Below, one piece after another: positions 8,878 through 15,916 of a stretch of 25,200 nucleotides of DNA (position 1 is its first letter; the number at the start of each line of letters is the position of its first letter). The notes below the pieces were generated by a model. It was not told the origin of the DNA. It saw only the letters and a list, made by a program, of their open reading frames with translations, and searched no databases. The position numbers and the translations under genes were made by a program. Location: IMG/VR virus record IMGVR_UViG_3300030390_001042, positions 1 to 25,200 of that record; one strand, 5' to 3'. This DNA is from a virus.

Positions 8878-9878
8878 TATCTAACATTGTTTATCTTGTT
8901 AAAGGCAAACTCAAAATCAATTGTATAATCAATTAACTTGTCATTTAATTTTGTTTTGTATTGTAATGATTTACTTGTAGGCATTACTGGTAATGTTTTA
9001 TTATTGAATCTAATCCATATATTCTCACTTAAAAATAATTCTTCTATTGTTGTATTCATATCCTCATCTATAAATCCTGTATTCATAGTCAAAGAAGTTT
9101 TTGCATTAACATTATATCTTTGCTTTTGTCCTTTATAGGTATTGTAAGTTCCTGATGCATTTTCTATTATATTTGTTTTATAAGTTGAATCTGTAACATT
9201 AAATTTTTCTGTTGTTTTTTTAAAAAAATACAAATCTTGAAAAGCTCCATATTTATTTAGAAACGTAACCTTATAAGAAGTAAATTTTGGCTCACATATA
9301 TTGTGTACTGTTATTGTTTTTTTAAGAGTAGAGTCATCTGTATCATATATTAAAACAGAAGTCGAATTAGCAGGTACATTTATATACTGTATTTTTTGAT
9401 TTGAATTTCCATTGTCAGTTACTTGTGTAGTAGTTGATCCTATTATAAATTTACCTACTCCCTCTGCAAAGATTGGAATCTTACTTACTGTGTTTTCAGG
9501 AACATAAACATTGTTTGATGAAATTAAAGCATTACGAGATAACTCAGGATTTGTACCATCTTCAAAAGTACCATAACCATTTACTGCTAAATAAGTTACA
9601 TCAACTGGGTTATTATGATCAAAAGCAACATCATCTGTATCAAATAATCTTGTATAGGCATTGACATATAAACAATCGATATTGCCATTTGTAGTAGATC
9701 CGTAGTCGTCATTAAATACTGGATTTAAAAAGTCGTTTATAAGTTCTCCTACCTCAAAATTAATATCACTATGAGTTGTAATTTTAGTCTTGCTAATTAT
9801 AAAGTTAGCTGCAGTAGGTTTATCAGATGTTGTACCTGACCATATATATAAGTTTAGTTCTGCTCTATTTAATGCCAT
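8877..9878 (-). CDS. Tail structural protein
   Basis: A 333-residue beta-rich protein, without signal peptide or membrane segment, that opens with MALNRAELNLYIWSG. It is coupled to the large tail protein downstream: the two share a base at 8877. The alternation of short polar loops with Val/Ile/Thr strands fits a distal tail or baseplate component. I recall similar proteins next to the large tail gene in Bacteroidota siphophages. No catalytic or metal-binding motif is seen. The exact tail role is not resolved. Confidence 0.6.
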   Translation of the reverse strand: MALNRAELNLYIWSGTTSDKPTAANFIISKTKITTHSDINFEVGELINDFLNPVFNDDYGSTTNGNIDCLYVNAYTRLFDTDDVAFDHNNPVDVTYLAVNGYGTFEDGTNPELSRNALISSNNVYVPENTVSKIPIFAEGVGKFIIGSTTTQVTDNGNSNQKIQYINVPANSTSVLIYDTDDSTLKKTITVHNICEPKFTSYKVTFLNKYGAFQDLYFFKKTTEKFNVTDSTYKTNIIENASGTYNTYKGQKQRYNVNAKTSLTMNTGFIDEDMNTTIEELFLSENIWIRFNNKTLPVMPTSKSLQYKTKLNDKLIDYTIDFEFAFNKINNVR

Positions 9879-9880
9879 AT

Positions 9881-11443
9881 CTATAAGATTTGTCCTCCTA
9901 CTCCTAAAGTTCCATTACAGTAAAAGGGGAATTTATTTGTTATTTTTCCATTTTCGTCTATTAAAATCACTTGATATAATCCCGCACCTACTCCTGCAGG
10001 TACATTAACTGCACCACTATTTATAACATAGGCTGCTGTTCTTCCCGGTTTTATATTTCCTGATGCTGTACAAATCGTAGTTCCTGCTGTTATATTTGAA
10101 TATGCTGCCGAAGTTTTAACCTCTGTTTTTATAGAATATGCTTCATCACAAATACCAAACACATTTAAAAAACCATTACTAATTCCATAATTAAATCCTT
10201 TACTAATAAAAATAGAATGAGTCGCACTAGCACAAGGTGATAGATTTGCAGGTTGAACCATTGAGGCTCTAAATGCTGCAAGGTTTGTATTTGGATTACT
10301 ATATACCTGACTTAAATTAGGAGACTTAATAACAAAATCTACTTCTCTTGTTGTATCTGTAGTGACCGAAGGAAATCTCATTGCATCAACTCCAACAGGA
10401 TCATAGCTTTCTATATTTCCTAAGACAACTTCTCCAACATCAATAACACCATCCTGTCCAACACCGAATCTAAAATGGTTTGCATCAGCATAAGTGAAAG
10501 CAGGTAAATTACCTGTTGATTGTTGTACTATTCTATGTAAACACCACTTATCTCCTCCTGCACTTGTAAATCCCGGTGGTATTGTCAATTTATAATATAG
10601 ATCTACATTTATAGGAGATCCACTTGAGTTTGCAGCTACTGAAGTTATTATTGGAGTTCCATCTGCTTCAGTACTTATATTATTTGAGGTAGTTATAAAA
10701 GCAGCAGAACTAGGTTTTGTAGATATAGTTCCATTAGGATCAATAACACCACCACTCAAAGGAGCATCAGTACAGGCAAAAGTTCCACATCCTGTGACAT
10801 CTACTTGGATCTGTTGAAATACTTCACAAGAAGTTGAATTTGCTACTGTTGGTGTTACTCTTAAAAATCCAGTTCCACAAGTACTGTTTGAAGTTATTGT
10901 AATATTTAAATCTGTTCCACTTGCTGCTGTTGTTGAAACAGAAAATAAAGAGTCATTGTCTTGTGAAAAAGTAAAACCTGTTATTGTATCTCCATTTAAT
11001 GTAAACTTACTAGCTGTTGACTGTGCTGTGCTAGATGCACCATTTTTTGCAATTGATACATTTGACATTGATCCATTAGGTGCAATTCTAGAAGTACAAG
11101 TTGTTCCTGAAACAAAAGCAGGTTGTACCGCTGTAGCTGAACAGTTTAAATAAATATCAGTTGTATTAGAAAATCCCTGTGGAATAGCAATTTTTAAAAC
11201 TACTGTTCTTGTTGTTGGACTTGTTACATCTGCATATTTACCATTTGAAAATCCTGAGTCAGAACTTGTATAAGAAACTATAAAACCAAAGTCAGGAGTG
11301 TCAAGAGTTATTATACCCCTTTGACTTATCTCCATACAAAAAGAATCTCCTAATGCTGTATCACAATTAAATTGAGGTTGTGGAGTTGTTGGCTCTCCAT
11401 AGTTTAAATATATCGGACTTCTTGCATTAAACTTTGTACTCAT
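9881..11443 (-). CDS. Ig-like, Cys-containing virion surface or tail protein
   Basis: A 520-residue, Ser/Thr/Gly/Asn-rich protein made of several beta-sandwich-like units. Strand patterns resembling BACON or other Ig-like domains recur (for example GFTFSQDNDSLFSVSTTAA, about 153-171), with single Cys residues at comparable places (NSTCGTGF, NSTSCEVF, VTGCGTFAC). Lys is scarce compared with the replication proteins, as expected for an exposed virion protein. It sits between the HK97 gp10-like neck gene and the tail gene pair. It could be a tail-tube protein with Ig decorations or a tail fibre; the sequence does not decide. Confidence 0.55.
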   Translation of the reverse strand: MSTKFNARSPIYLNYGEPTTPQPQFNCDTALGDSFCMEISQRGIITLDTPDFGFIVSYTSSDSGFSNGKYADVTSPTTRTVVLKIAIPQGFSNTTDIYLNCSATAVQPAFVSGTTCTSRIAPNGSMSNVSIAKNGASSTAQSTASKFTLNGDTITGFTFSQDNDSLFSVSTTAASGTDLNITITSNSTCGTGFLRVTPTVANSTSCEVFQQIQVDVTGCGTFACTDAPLSGGVIDPNGTISTKPSSAAFITTSNNISTEADGTPIITSVAANSSGSPINVDLYYKLTIPPGFTSAGGDKWCLHRIVQQSTGNLPAFTYADANHFRFGVGQDGVIDVGEVVLGNIESYDPVGVDAMRFPSVTTDTTREVDFVIKSPNLSQVYSNPNTNLAAFRASMVQPANLSPCASATHSIFISKGFNYGISNGFLNVFGICDEAYSIKTEVKTSAAYSNITAGTTICTASGNIKPGRTAAYVINSGAVNVPAGVGAGLYQVILIDENGKITNKFPFYCNGTLGVGGQIL

Positions 11444-11979
11444 TTTTTATCTATTTTATTTTCTATTTCTAAAATGAAACTATTAACTATTTTTTCTGAT
11501 AGGGTTTTGTATTCTTTTTCAAAAGGTTTTGTAAAAAACATACTTGCTTTTATTCCTTTACTATAAATGCTTCTTGCTATTAAAAATTGTATTGATTTTT
11601 TAAATCCTACTGTATCTATTTTTCTCCCTGTAAATCTTCCTTTATTTCTAGGTGCTAATTTATTTCTTACAATCCACTTATCTAATTTTGAAGGAGGTGG
11701 CATCTTATTAGTATATGCATAGAATTCTCCAGACTGATTTTTTATAGCCTCTGACTCATCATTTATAGCACCTTTTACTCCTTTATCAATATAATCAGCA
11801 TAATCTTCTCCAAAGAAACTAATTATAAAACCTTTCTCAGTGGGTGTTATTTTTTTTCTTAAAGAGTTTAAAAGTTTACCTGATGACTTTCCTTTTTTCT
11901 TTTGTAAGTTTTCTTTAGCTAAACTAACTACGAGTTCTGCAAATTTTTCAATAGAATTTTTAACAGTTTCTAATCGCAT
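11440..11979 (-). CDS. HK97 gp10-like neck / tail completion protein
   Basis: A 179-residue basic protein with the layout of the HK97 gp10 family: an N-terminal helix (VKNSIEKFAELVVSLAKENL), a Lys/Ser/Gly loop with GKLLNSLRKKI (about 34-44), a strand-rich middle ending in EDYADYIDKGVKG, and a C-terminal helix. The YADYIDKGVKG segment is the family-like part I recognise. Such proteins sit at the head-tail connector and help join tail to head. The gene overlaps both its neighbours. The insert at about 95-120 (KLDKWIVRNKLAPRNKGRF) is basic and might touch DNA or the tube. Confidence 0.7.
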   Translation of the reverse strand: MRLETVKNSIEKFAELVVSLAKENLQKKKGKSSGKLLNSLRKKITPTEKGFIISFFGEDYADYIDKGVKGAINDESEAIKNQSGEFYAYTNKMPPPSKLDKWIVRNKLAPRNKGRFTGRKIDTVGFKKSIQFLIARSIYSKGIKASMFFTKPFEKEYKTLSEKIVNSFILEIENKIDKK

Positions 11980-12473
11980 ATTGAAATGTCATTATTTGTT
12001 ATTACGTCAAAAGTTACCGCCCATCCTGCTAATTCATTCTCAAATCTATCACTAAAAGGTTCTGTATTTGGATCTCCTTGTACTTGATAATTTACAGATC
12101 CTGCGCCTACTTCTGCTATGCTTTTAGAATATAAATCTCCTTTTCTTAATTCTTGTATTAATCTATTTTGTACTTCTAATTGAGTATTTAAAATATCCTG
12201 CTCATTATTATTACCTCTAAATATATTTGTAATTGCATCTTTTGAAACGTCAACAACATCCATACTAATAACACTTATATTAAAATTTAGAGTATTATTT
12301 AAAAAAGAAACGCTGTTTACCATAATATGAGACAAAGGAAACATAGATTGTTTTGATAAATCTACATCCTGTATATTTCCAAATGAAACAGTATTAACAG
12401 AAGGATCATTTAATAATTGATTTTTAATAACTTCTGTAACTTGATAAAATCCTCTAGTTCCTTGTTGGCTCAT
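11970..12473 (-). CDS. Tail terminator-like neck protein
   Basis: A 167-residue protein with a mixed alpha/beta pattern. After an N-terminal helix (YQVTEVIKNQLLNDP) come strands describing sequence-dependent features such as LSHIMVNSVSFLNNTLNF, a helix near residue 110 (QLEVQNRLIQELRKGDLY), and a C-terminal strand block (RFENELAGWAVTFDV). The latter two blocks match my memory of the tail terminator / neck family in Bacteroidota siphophages. It lies just upstream of the gp10-like gene, which is the usual pairing. It would cap the tail tube and bind the head connector. The call rests on pattern and synteny. Confidence 0.6.
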   Translation of the reverse strand: MSQQGTRGFYQVTEVIKNQLLNDPSVNTVSFGNIQDVDLSKQSMFPLSHIMVNSVSFLNNTLNFNISVISMDVVDVSKDAITNIFRGNNNEQDILNTQLEVQNRLIQELRKGDLYSKSIAEVGAGSVNYQVQGDPNTEPFSDRFENELAGWAVTFDVITNNDISICD

Positions 12474-12766
12474 AAATATAAATTATAAATCTGCTCTAAT
12501 CTTTTAGTCATTGTTGTTGTGTAAGTTTTATAAAAAGTTTGGTTAAAAACTCTATTATATATATTTGCTAAACTTTGTTTTTGATTGTTACTTAAATTTT
12601 CTATATCTAAAAAACTTTCTTTTAAAATATTAAATTCATTTTCTTTTAAACAGTTAATTTCAAATTGAGGGAATAATTTTCTAAATTCATTTTCTAAATT
12701 ACATTCACATTCTATATTTTCACAAAATATAACTTGAACTAATTTTGTTTTTTTTGATTTCTTCAT
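12470..12766 (-). CDS. Hypothetical protein, 98 residues
   Basis: A short protein with a basic start (MKKSKKTKLVQVIFC), a small acidic and Cys-containing part (CENIECECNLENEF, about 15-28), and a helical C-terminal half. I do not recognise a family. Its ATG overlaps the stop of the frameshifted reading frame upstream (ATGA at 12766-12763), and its own end overlaps the tail terminator-like gene (ATGA at 12473-12470), so it belongs to the neck/tail operon. A small assembly factor is a guess. Confidence 0.55.
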   Translation of the reverse strand: MKKSKKTKLVQVIFCENIECECNLENEFRKLFPQFEINCLKENEFNILKESFLDIENLSNNQKQSLANIYNRVFNQTFYKTYTTTMTKRLEQIYNLYL

Positions 12767-13511
12767 ATACTATTTTTTTTTATCTGTTTTATTTCTAACT
12801 CATTTTTTTCTTTCATAAAGGATAACATTAAAAAACATTCAGTAGCTTTTAATTTTGTGATATGTTTAATTCTTTCAATATTTCCGCCAGAGAGTCCATA
12901 CACTGAGTTATACCATCCCCATTTTTTTCCAAAGTTTTCAACTGCTCCTGCGTTAGATTCTCCCCCAATTCCTTCTCCAAAAATTTCAGGGTATAAACTA
13001 ATAATTCTTTGCTTAAATTGTAAAAAAAAACCTGTGAACTAATTACAACACTTAAAGGAGATTTAAGCATTTGTTTATCATATATTGCCCCTGAGTAGTT
13101 TTCTATTAAGTATCTATTATCTTTTTTTAATTTTATAGGTCTGTATAAAACTGACATAGCTTTGTGCATATTTTCCCAAGAGCCTAAGTAATTATCTAAG
13201 TCAATGTATTCTCCTAAAGTAATATTGTCAAGGTCTGGAATAAAACCAAATTGAATTCCATCAAGTTTAAAAGTTGTAATTAATTCAGGCTTAGAAGTAA
13301 GTAAATTATTTAAATGAGTTACTATATCGATTAAGTCTTTGTATTTTATATTCCGTGTAAGATCTAAATCAACTTTACAAAATATTTCTACCATTTTTTG
13401 CATTAAAAAAACAGAGTCTTTATTTTCTTCTGTGTTAACTTTTTCAAACTTTTGATACTCTTCAAGAGTAATGTCATCTAAACTGTCAGGAATATTTAAG
13501 TGAAGTTTCAT
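12763..13511 (-). CDS. Tail assembly chaperone-like protein, -1 frameshift fusion (249 residues)
   Basis: If the ribosome slips back one base at 12927-12921, the first 197 codons are joined to 52 codons of the -1 frame. The extension begins WGWYNSVYGLSGGNIERIKH and ends in a charged helix (KEKNELEIKQIKKNSI). It stops at a TGA (12765-12763) that overlaps the ATG of the next gene. The extension is rich in aromatic and Gly residues at its start and helical afterwards, like a real domain, and it uses codons like the rest of the operon. It has no sensible start of its own (an internal ATG would give only 21 codons). A homopolymer sequencing error could mimic this, but then the zero-frame tail would be the artefact. 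Confidence 0.6.
12849..13511 (-). CDS. Tail assembly chaperone-like protein, unshifted product
   Basis: A 220-residue, mostly helical, acidic protein opening MKLHLNIPDSLDDITLEEYQ. Domain cues include the repeated LEEYQKF and LGEYIDLDNYLG segments. I recall similar proteins near the neck genes of Bacteroidota siphophages. It ends in LEKNGDGITQ plus a short helix. The KNGDG codons lie on a slippery A-AAA-AAT run, after which a second long open frame continues past this stop. This is the layout of lambda G/GT-type tail chaperones, where the short form is abundant and the shifted form carries an extra domain. The chaperone role is inferred from that layout and from the neighbouring neck genes; no homology search was possible. 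Confidence 0.7.
   Translation of the reverse strand: MKLHLNIPDSLDDITLEEYQKFEKVNTEENKDSVFLMQKMVEIFCKVDLDLTRNIKYKDLIDIVTHLNNLLTSKPELITTFKLDGIQFGFIPDLDNITLGEYIDLDNYLGSWENMHKAMSVLYRPIKLKKDNRYLIENYSGAIYDKQMLKSPLSVVISSQVFFYNLSKELLVYTLKFLEKELGENLTQEQLKTLEKNGDGITQCMDSLAEILKELNISQN
12921..12927 (-). promoter_or_regulatory. Slippery heptamer A AAA AAT (programmed -1 frameshift site)
   Basis: In the zero frame the codons are GAA AAA AAT, so the heptamer A-AAA-AAT fits X-XXY-YYZ exactly. Four G bases follow at once. I did not identify a convincing downstream pseudoknot, but G-rich sequence (GGGGATGG) follows, and the two frames stay open on either side. Confidence 0.6.
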
Positions 13512-13543
13512 AATTATATAACGTTATTTAAGTTCTGTTTACG

Positions 13544-13571
13544 AAAAAAGGGCAATCTAATTGACCGCCCT
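13544..13571 (-). terminator. Rho-independent terminator after the small-gene insert
   Basis: On the minus strand AGGGC pairs with GCCCT, with an inner GGTC/GATT stem (two G-U pairs) and an AATTA loop, followed by a run of T. It would end the unit containing the 114-residue protein before the chaperone-like gene. The chaperone operon therefore needs read-through or a promoter in 13512-13548, where I see no clear one. Confidence 0.75.
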
Positions 13572-13605
13572 AATTTAATTAAATAAAACTAAATAAAAAA
13601 TTTAT

Positions 13606-13950
13606 CTAACTTGTAACCACTTCTGTATAACAATTTATTGAACATACACCTTTATTTGCCCATTGCGTAGGTGCATCATATAAGTTAGAATCACATTCAC
13701 TACAAAAGTTTTCATTTTTATAATCTTCTATGTGTTCTAGTATCTCATAAAAATTTACATTATCAATAAAAGCATTTGCGTAAGATAGAGTTGCTTGATT
13801 ATTACAATCCATTTCTAGGATTTCTTCTACGTATTCTTTTAGTGAGTCTCTATCATACTCTAAAAAATCTTCGTAATGATCTCCAAATATTTCTAGGTTA
13901 ACTCTCCACGTTTCGTAGTTAGTCCAACCATTGTGTCTTTCATATCCCAT
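13606..13950 (-). CDS. Conserved phage protein with GWTNYETW motif and Cys-rich C-terminus
   Basis: A 114-residue acidic protein. The N-terminal motif NGWTNYETWRVNLEIF (about 7-22) is a recognisable feature of a small phage and plasmid protein family of unknown function. The middle is helical and acidic. The C-terminus has CSECDSNLYD and CSINC (four Cys in a CX2C...CX3C layout, about 82-107), suggesting a small zinc-ribbon fold. It shares TAATG with the membrane microprotein upstream and is followed by a terminator, so the two form a compact unit between terminase and structural genes. Such placement resembles an accessory (moron) gene. Function unknown; host takeover or anti-defence would be speculation. 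Confidence 0.65.
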   Translation of the reverse strand: MGYERHNGWTNYETWRVNLEIFGDHYEDFLEYDRDSLKEYVEEILEMDCNNQATLSYANAFIDNVNFYEILEHIEDYKNENFCSECDSNLYDAPTQWANKGVCSINCYTEVVTS

Positions 13951-14090
13951 TAGTAAAAGATATTATAATCTAGCCAAGCTATTGAGTAGATAATTAAATA
14001 AAATAGTGTTGAATATATACAACCTCCTAATATCATTTTTAATGATGTTGATCGGTTTTGTTTATTAAATAGTTCTTTTATAATTTCCAT
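13950..14090 (-). CDS. Membrane microprotein, one transmembrane segment (46 residues)
   Basis: A short gene not caught by length cut-offs. The ATG at 14090 opens MEIIKELFNKQNRSTSLKM, followed by a hydrophobic helix (ILGGCIYSTLFYLIIYSIAW, residues 20-39) and a short Tyr/Asp tail. The basic N-terminus suggests it stays in the cytoplasm. The TAA stop shares its last A with the ATG of the next gene (TAATG), a strong sign of translation. No lysis-specific motif was seen, so holin is only one option; an exclusion or membrane-anchor protein is equally possible. Confidence 0.6.
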   Translation of the reverse strand: MEIIKELFNKQNRSTSLKMILGGCIYSTLFYLIIYSIAWLDYNIFY

Positions 14091-14113
14091 AGTTTTGTTT
14101 TATTAATTATAAG

Positions 14114-14158
14114 AAAGGGAGAGCTGTAATTTAACATACAGAGTCTGTCCTCCCCTTC
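14114..14158 (-). terminator. Rho-independent terminator between small genes
   Basis: On the minus strand AAGGGGAG pairs with CTC-T-CCCTT (one bulge), with a second small stem CTGTA/TACAG inside and a T-rich stretch (TTTCTTAT) after it. It lies between the 61-residue gene and the membrane microprotein. The stem is long but the T run is interrupted, so efficiency is uncertain. Confidence 0.6.
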
Positions 14159-14179
14159 TTTTTGCACCTGATAGATTTT

Positions 14180-14365
14180 TTATTTAATTAAATGAGTAAA
14201 ATCTAAAATGTTATTTTGAAATAACTTTGCTCTTTTATAGGCGTTTGCTCCTTCAAATATTTTCTCTCTAAAATTATTTCCAAATTTTATAATTAACTTG
14301 AAAGAAGTTTCTTTAGAGTTTGATAATAATCTTGTTGAAATTGATCTATCTTTGTAATGTTTCAT
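14180..14365 (-). CDS. Hypothetical basic protein, 61 residues
   Basis: A Lys/Arg/Asn-rich short protein (MKHYKDRSISTRLLSNSKET onward) with a strand-turn-strand beginning and a helical C-terminus (GANAYKRAKLFQNNILDFTH). No family recognised. It has its own promoter-like sequence upstream (14390-14420) and a terminator downstream, so it may be a monocistronic unit. The basic charge would suit a nucleic-acid-binding role, but nothing in the sequence proves it. Confidence 0.5.
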   Translation of the reverse strand: MKHYKDRSISTRLLSNSKETSFKLIIKFGNNFREKIFEGANAYKRAKLFQNNILDFTHLIK

Positions 14366-14389
14366 AGTTAGTTTTATTTAGTTATAGTA

Positions 14390-14420
14390 TAAAGATACTA
14401 ACAATTCTTAATAACTGCAA
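14390..14420 (-). promoter_or_regulatory. Candidate Bacteroidota-type promoter
   Basis: On the minus strand TTG (14420-14418) is followed after 20 bases by TATCTTTA (14397-14390), one base from the Bacteroidota -7 consensus TAnnTTTG. It lies just after the TerL stop and about 25 bases upstream of the 61-residue gene. No expression evidence is available and AT-rich sequence gives many near-matches. Confidence 0.4.
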
Positions 14421-14427
14421 CTATATT

Positions 14428-15582
14428 TTAATTAATTGCATATTTACCAAAGTTAGGTTTTGATAAAATACTATATGTACTATAACGTAAAGCATCTATT
14501 AAGTGGTTGTGTTTATCTTCAGGGACATTAATTGTTTTTCCACTTTTGTCTTCTTTCCATTTATAATTTCTAAACTCTTGTATTGCATTATTACTATCCT
14601 TAGTTAAATGAATCTTATATCTTTTTAGAAGATCTATTCCTGCATTTACTGAATCTCTACCTTTTACACTTGGTCTTATATTCCAACCCATTCTTCTTAA
14701 TTCGTCTATCAATCTTACTTCGGCTGAGTCTGCGTAGATCATCTCCCTGTTAATATTTAATGAAGTAAGAAACTTATGAATATCTGTTGTTGTCATCATA
14801 GTTCTATATAAATACTCTTTAGCATATAAATCATAACCATCAGTCCAAACTCCTATAAGCGTTGTTGGATCATTAGTGTACCCAAAATCCATTCCATAAG
14901 ATAAAAAATTTAAATGTTCAGGAACTTGATTAACTTCTATGTATCTTAAAATGGTTGACTTTGTGACTCCTTTTATTCCAAGTCCATATATTTGCCAATA
15001 CTGCTCATCTGTGTCTCTAAGTCTTTCAATTTCTTCTACTATTGTTGACTCTAAAAATGGATTGTCTAAGTAAGTTGTTTTATAAAAATCTGCGTCATCT
15101 CTTGTAATTACCTTATCGTAGATCCAATGGTATTCATCTGAAGGATTGTAATCTATTATTATTCTTTCTTGTGTCCTAAAAACGAGTTGTTGCCAATCTT
15201 CCCAGTATAATTCGTTTGCTTCATTTATAAATAACAAATCTCTTTTTCTACCTCTCACTTTTTGAGGTTGATCTAAACTTATAAACTCTATTAGATTTCC
15301 GTACAACTGATATTCACTTGAAGACTTGTTATGTGACTCTTCTGAATACATCTTATGTTTTCTTAGTATATCTATAAAGTCTCTCATTACAGACGCTCTA
15401 AGGCTTGGAAAAGTCTTTCTACATATTGTTATAGTTTTGTTTCTTTTATTAGTACAATAACTAAAGATGATCCAAAGTAAAATATTATATGTCTTACCTG
15501 ATCTAGTTCCGCCTTGTTCTACTATTATTTTCTTATTGCTTTCTACTAAATGTCCATAAACATCATTAGTTTTTATTCTCAT
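14428..15582 (-). CDS. terL: Terminase large subunit (ATPase and nuclease)
   Basis: A 384-residue DNA-packaging motor with both functional halves. Walker A is GGTRSGKT (24-31), and the Walker B-like block is LLFINEANE (116-124) with Glu121 as the likely catalytic acid. A coupling-like VFRTQER segment follows near residue 134. The RNase H-like nuclease has YGMDFGYTNDPTT (Asp232), IYADSAE (Asp285) and HNHLIDALRY (Asp363). The order and spacing match the PBSX/XtmB-like Terminase_3 group; the length is slightly short but complete. It overlaps the small subunit gene by 17 bases. It is the strongest call in the window and shows that this is a tailed phage. Confidence 0.96.
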   Translation of the reverse strand: MRIKTNDVYGHLVESNKKIIVEQGGTRSGKTYNILLWIIFSYCTNKRNKTITICRKTFPSLRASVMRDFIDILRKHKMYSEESHNKSSSEYQLYGNLIEFISLDQPQKVRGRKRDLLFINEANELYWEDWQQLVFRTQERIIIDYNPSDEYHWIYDKVITRDDADFYKTTYLDNPFLESTIVEEIERLRDTDEQYWQIYGLGIKGVTKSTILRYIEVNQVPEHLNFLSYGMDFGYTNDPTTLIGVWTDGYDLYAKEYLYRTMMTTTDIHKFLTSLNINREMIYADSAEVRLIDELRRMGWNIRPSVKGRDSVNAGIDLLKRYKIHLTKDSNNAIQEFRNYKWKEDKSGKTINVPEDKHNHLIDALRYSTYSILSKPNFGKYAIN

Positions 15583-15916
15583 TCCTTATAATCTCAACTG
15601 TAACACTTGTTGGTAAACCTTCAGCTCCTGTTATTTCTTGACGCTCTACATACCCTCGTTTCTTTCCTTTTGTTTTTAATAAAAAAATAGTTGCTGCTGT
15701 ATTTCCTCCTTGTATCTGTTTATGTAATTGACTTTCGGCAAAATCTAAAGCTACGTCTTGTATCTCATCAACTTGTTTTTTAAAATCTAAGTCTTTTAAA
15801 TATTCATAAAACGTAGTTCTTCCAACTTCAGCCTGTCTACAAGCACTTGTAACTACACCTAAAGATTTTTCTAGCGCTTCTATTAAAGCCTTTTTATTGT
15901 GTTCTGTTTTGTTCAT
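15566..15916 (-). CDS. terS: Terminase small subunit-like DNA-binding protein
   Basis: A 116-residue protein just upstream of TerL. Residues 9-50 contain a helix-turn-helix (ALIEALEKSLGVVTSACRQA, then EVGRTTFYEYL), as in phage small terminases that recognise the packaging site. A helical oligomerisation part (DEIQDVALDFAESQLHKQI) follows and a short polar tail ends the protein. Its ATG overlaps the FolE stop (ATGA at 15916-15913), so the modification operon runs straight into the packaging genes. Call based on HTH, length and position. Confidence 0.85.
   Translation of the reverse strand: MNKTEHNKKALIEALEKSLGVVTSACRQAEVGRTTFYEYLKDLDFKKQVDEIQDVALDFAESQLHKQIQGGNTAATIFLLKTKGKKRGYVERQEITGAEGLPTSVTVEIIRNENKN

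Noticed and set aside
12779-12828. Independent tiny gene between the chaperone-like and 98-residue genes
   Set aside because: The only ATG in frame gives 21 codons; the frame is better explained as the -1 frameshift extension.
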